Shown: one piece after another, positions 63,500 to 64,000 of the stretch
Layout of the letters: each line of letters opens with the position of its first letter
How positions within the stretch are numbered: position 1 is the stretch's first letter
Origin: DTLC01 sp964555645
GTDB taxonomy: Bacteria > Verrucomicrobiota > Verrucomicrobiia > Limisphaerales > DTLC01
DNA length: 64,000 bases
Direction of reading: 5' to 3'
NCBI GenBank assembly: GCA_964555645.1
Contig: CAZKTA010000005.1
Span: 62,001-126,000, forward strand
The notes under the pieces: generated by a model
Told to the model about the DNA's origin: nothing
The model's input: only the letters and a program-made list of their open reading frames with translations
Database searches by the model: none
Made by a program: the position numbers and the translations under genes

Positions 63500-64000
63500 T
63501 CATGCGTATTGGGGGACGTCGTGTATTACGAACTTGCTCAACAACAGTCGTGTGATCATGTTCAGGGTCTCGAACACACCTTCGCATCTGTTTGCAACGG
63601 CAGTAAACGAGGGTACCAGCACATCGCGGTTGTTGAGCAGGAATTCCATGTACTCGACCGGTGCGGCATTCGGCAAATCACGTTTGTTGTATTGCAGCAC
63701 GTATGGGATGTCGTCGAGATTCAACTTCAAGCTTTTGAGGTTTTCTTCCAGGTTGACGAAGCTTTCGACGTTCTCGGCCATTTTTTCGTACTGTGAATCG
63801 GCCACGAACACTATCCCGTCAACACCGCGCAACACAAGTTGGCGGGTTGTGTTGTAAATGACCTGTCCTGGCACGGTGTACAACTGGAACTTGACGCGGT
63901 AGCCTTTTATTGCAGGCGCTTCGATGGGTAGGAAATCAAAAAACAATGTGCGGTCCGAGCTCGTAGCCAATGAGACAAGTTTGCCTTTGTTACCTGCGCC
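63500..64000 (-). CDS. MglA-like Ras-family GTPase, 5' part beyond window
   Basis: Open to the window edge, so the P-loop is not included. The visible 166 residues begin GAGNKGKLVSLATSSDRTLF, continuing FFDFLPIE with the conserved threonine of switch I. Other marks are FQLYTVPGQVIYNTTRQLVL (the DTAG box replaced by TVPGQ as in MglA proteins), VDGIVFVADSQ and VLQYNKRDLP (NKxD base-recognition motif). A TTG at 63970 is not the start, because the family sequence continues upstream of it. Its partner, the roadblock protein, follows one base after its stop. Confidence 0.92.
   Translation of the reverse strand, partial: GAGNKGKLVSLATSSDRTLFFDFLPIEAPAIKGYRVKFQLYTVPGQVIYNTTRQLVLRGVDGIVFVADSQYEKMAENVESFVNLEENLKSLKLNLDDIPYVLQYNKRDLPNAAPVEYMEFLLNNRDVLVPSFTAVANRCEGVFETLNMITRLLLSKFVIHDVPQYA

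Noticed and set aside
1..64000. tRNA, rRNA, CRISPR, phage and transposase features
   Set aside because: Intergenic gaps were read for T-arm-like sequence, regular repeat-spacer units, and transposase or integrase motifs; none was found.

Overview
The window looks like a chromosomal segment of a Verrucomicrobiota bacterium, probably from the Pedosphaera/Limisphaera side of the phylum. The evidence is a pseudopilin with the FTLIELLVVIAIIAILAALL signal typical of Verrucomicrobiota and Planctomycetes, a PEP-CTERM exported protein, a C-terminal domain common on verrucomicrobial secreted proteins (LQSSADLNTWIDVPDT...FFRL), and many secreted glycoside hydrolases next to ordinary housekeeping genes. 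I saw no rRNA, tRNA, CRISPR array, phage or insertion sequence. No database search or structure prediction was run; calls rest on motifs and general family knowledge.

Layout. 0-2 kb: end of a TGS-domain GTPase, a YbjQ-like protein and yebC. 1.8-8.9 kb: an envelope-lipid region with an HpnN-like RND protein, an unrecognised exported Trp/Pro-rich repeat protein, and a complete MCE (Mla-type) ABC system (mlaE, mlaF, mlaD); the unknown is tightly coupled to mlaE. 9.3-11 kb: holA and a bifunctional-nuclease-family gene on the minus strand. 11.4-14.2 kb: an sn-glycerol-1-phosphate dehydrogenase and an organophosphate-type MFS transporter, each with its C-terminus displaced by an apparent -1 frameshift. 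14.3-29.4 kb: a carbohydrate locus with a GH9 enzyme, sodium:solute symporter, GH2 beta-galactosidase, PEP-CTERM protein, large hybrid sensor kinase plus LuxR-type regulator, pseudopilin, triple-repeat carbohydrate-binding-like protein and GH53 endo-galactanase. Together these suggest use of pectic galactan.

29.8-40.3 kb is mostly minus strand: a fucose-isomerase-like protein, the heme cluster hemE-hemN-hemG-hemH, an L,D-transpeptidase, a cytidylate-kinase-like protein and a LysM protein. 40.3-50.3 kb: purM, an unrecognised 658-residue protein, cytochrome bd (cydAB), a ZIP transporter, a carboxymuconolactone-decarboxylase-like protein, purD and tyrS. 50.3-59.5 kb: a PfkB kinase, GH95 alpha-fucosidase, GTP-type PEP carboxykinase, a DUF1015 protein, a CDF efflux protein and argG. 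59.7-64 kb: a metallo-beta-lactamase-fold gene split by a frameshift, a large M48 peptidase, and a roadblock/MglA pair cut by the window end.

The points most worth a second look are the unknown repeat protein welded to the MCE operon, the hybrid kinase with PA14 and OB-like sensory repeats inside the galactan locus, the bacterial G1P dehydrogenase, and three genes broken by the same class of single-base loss, which is either assembly error or gene decay.
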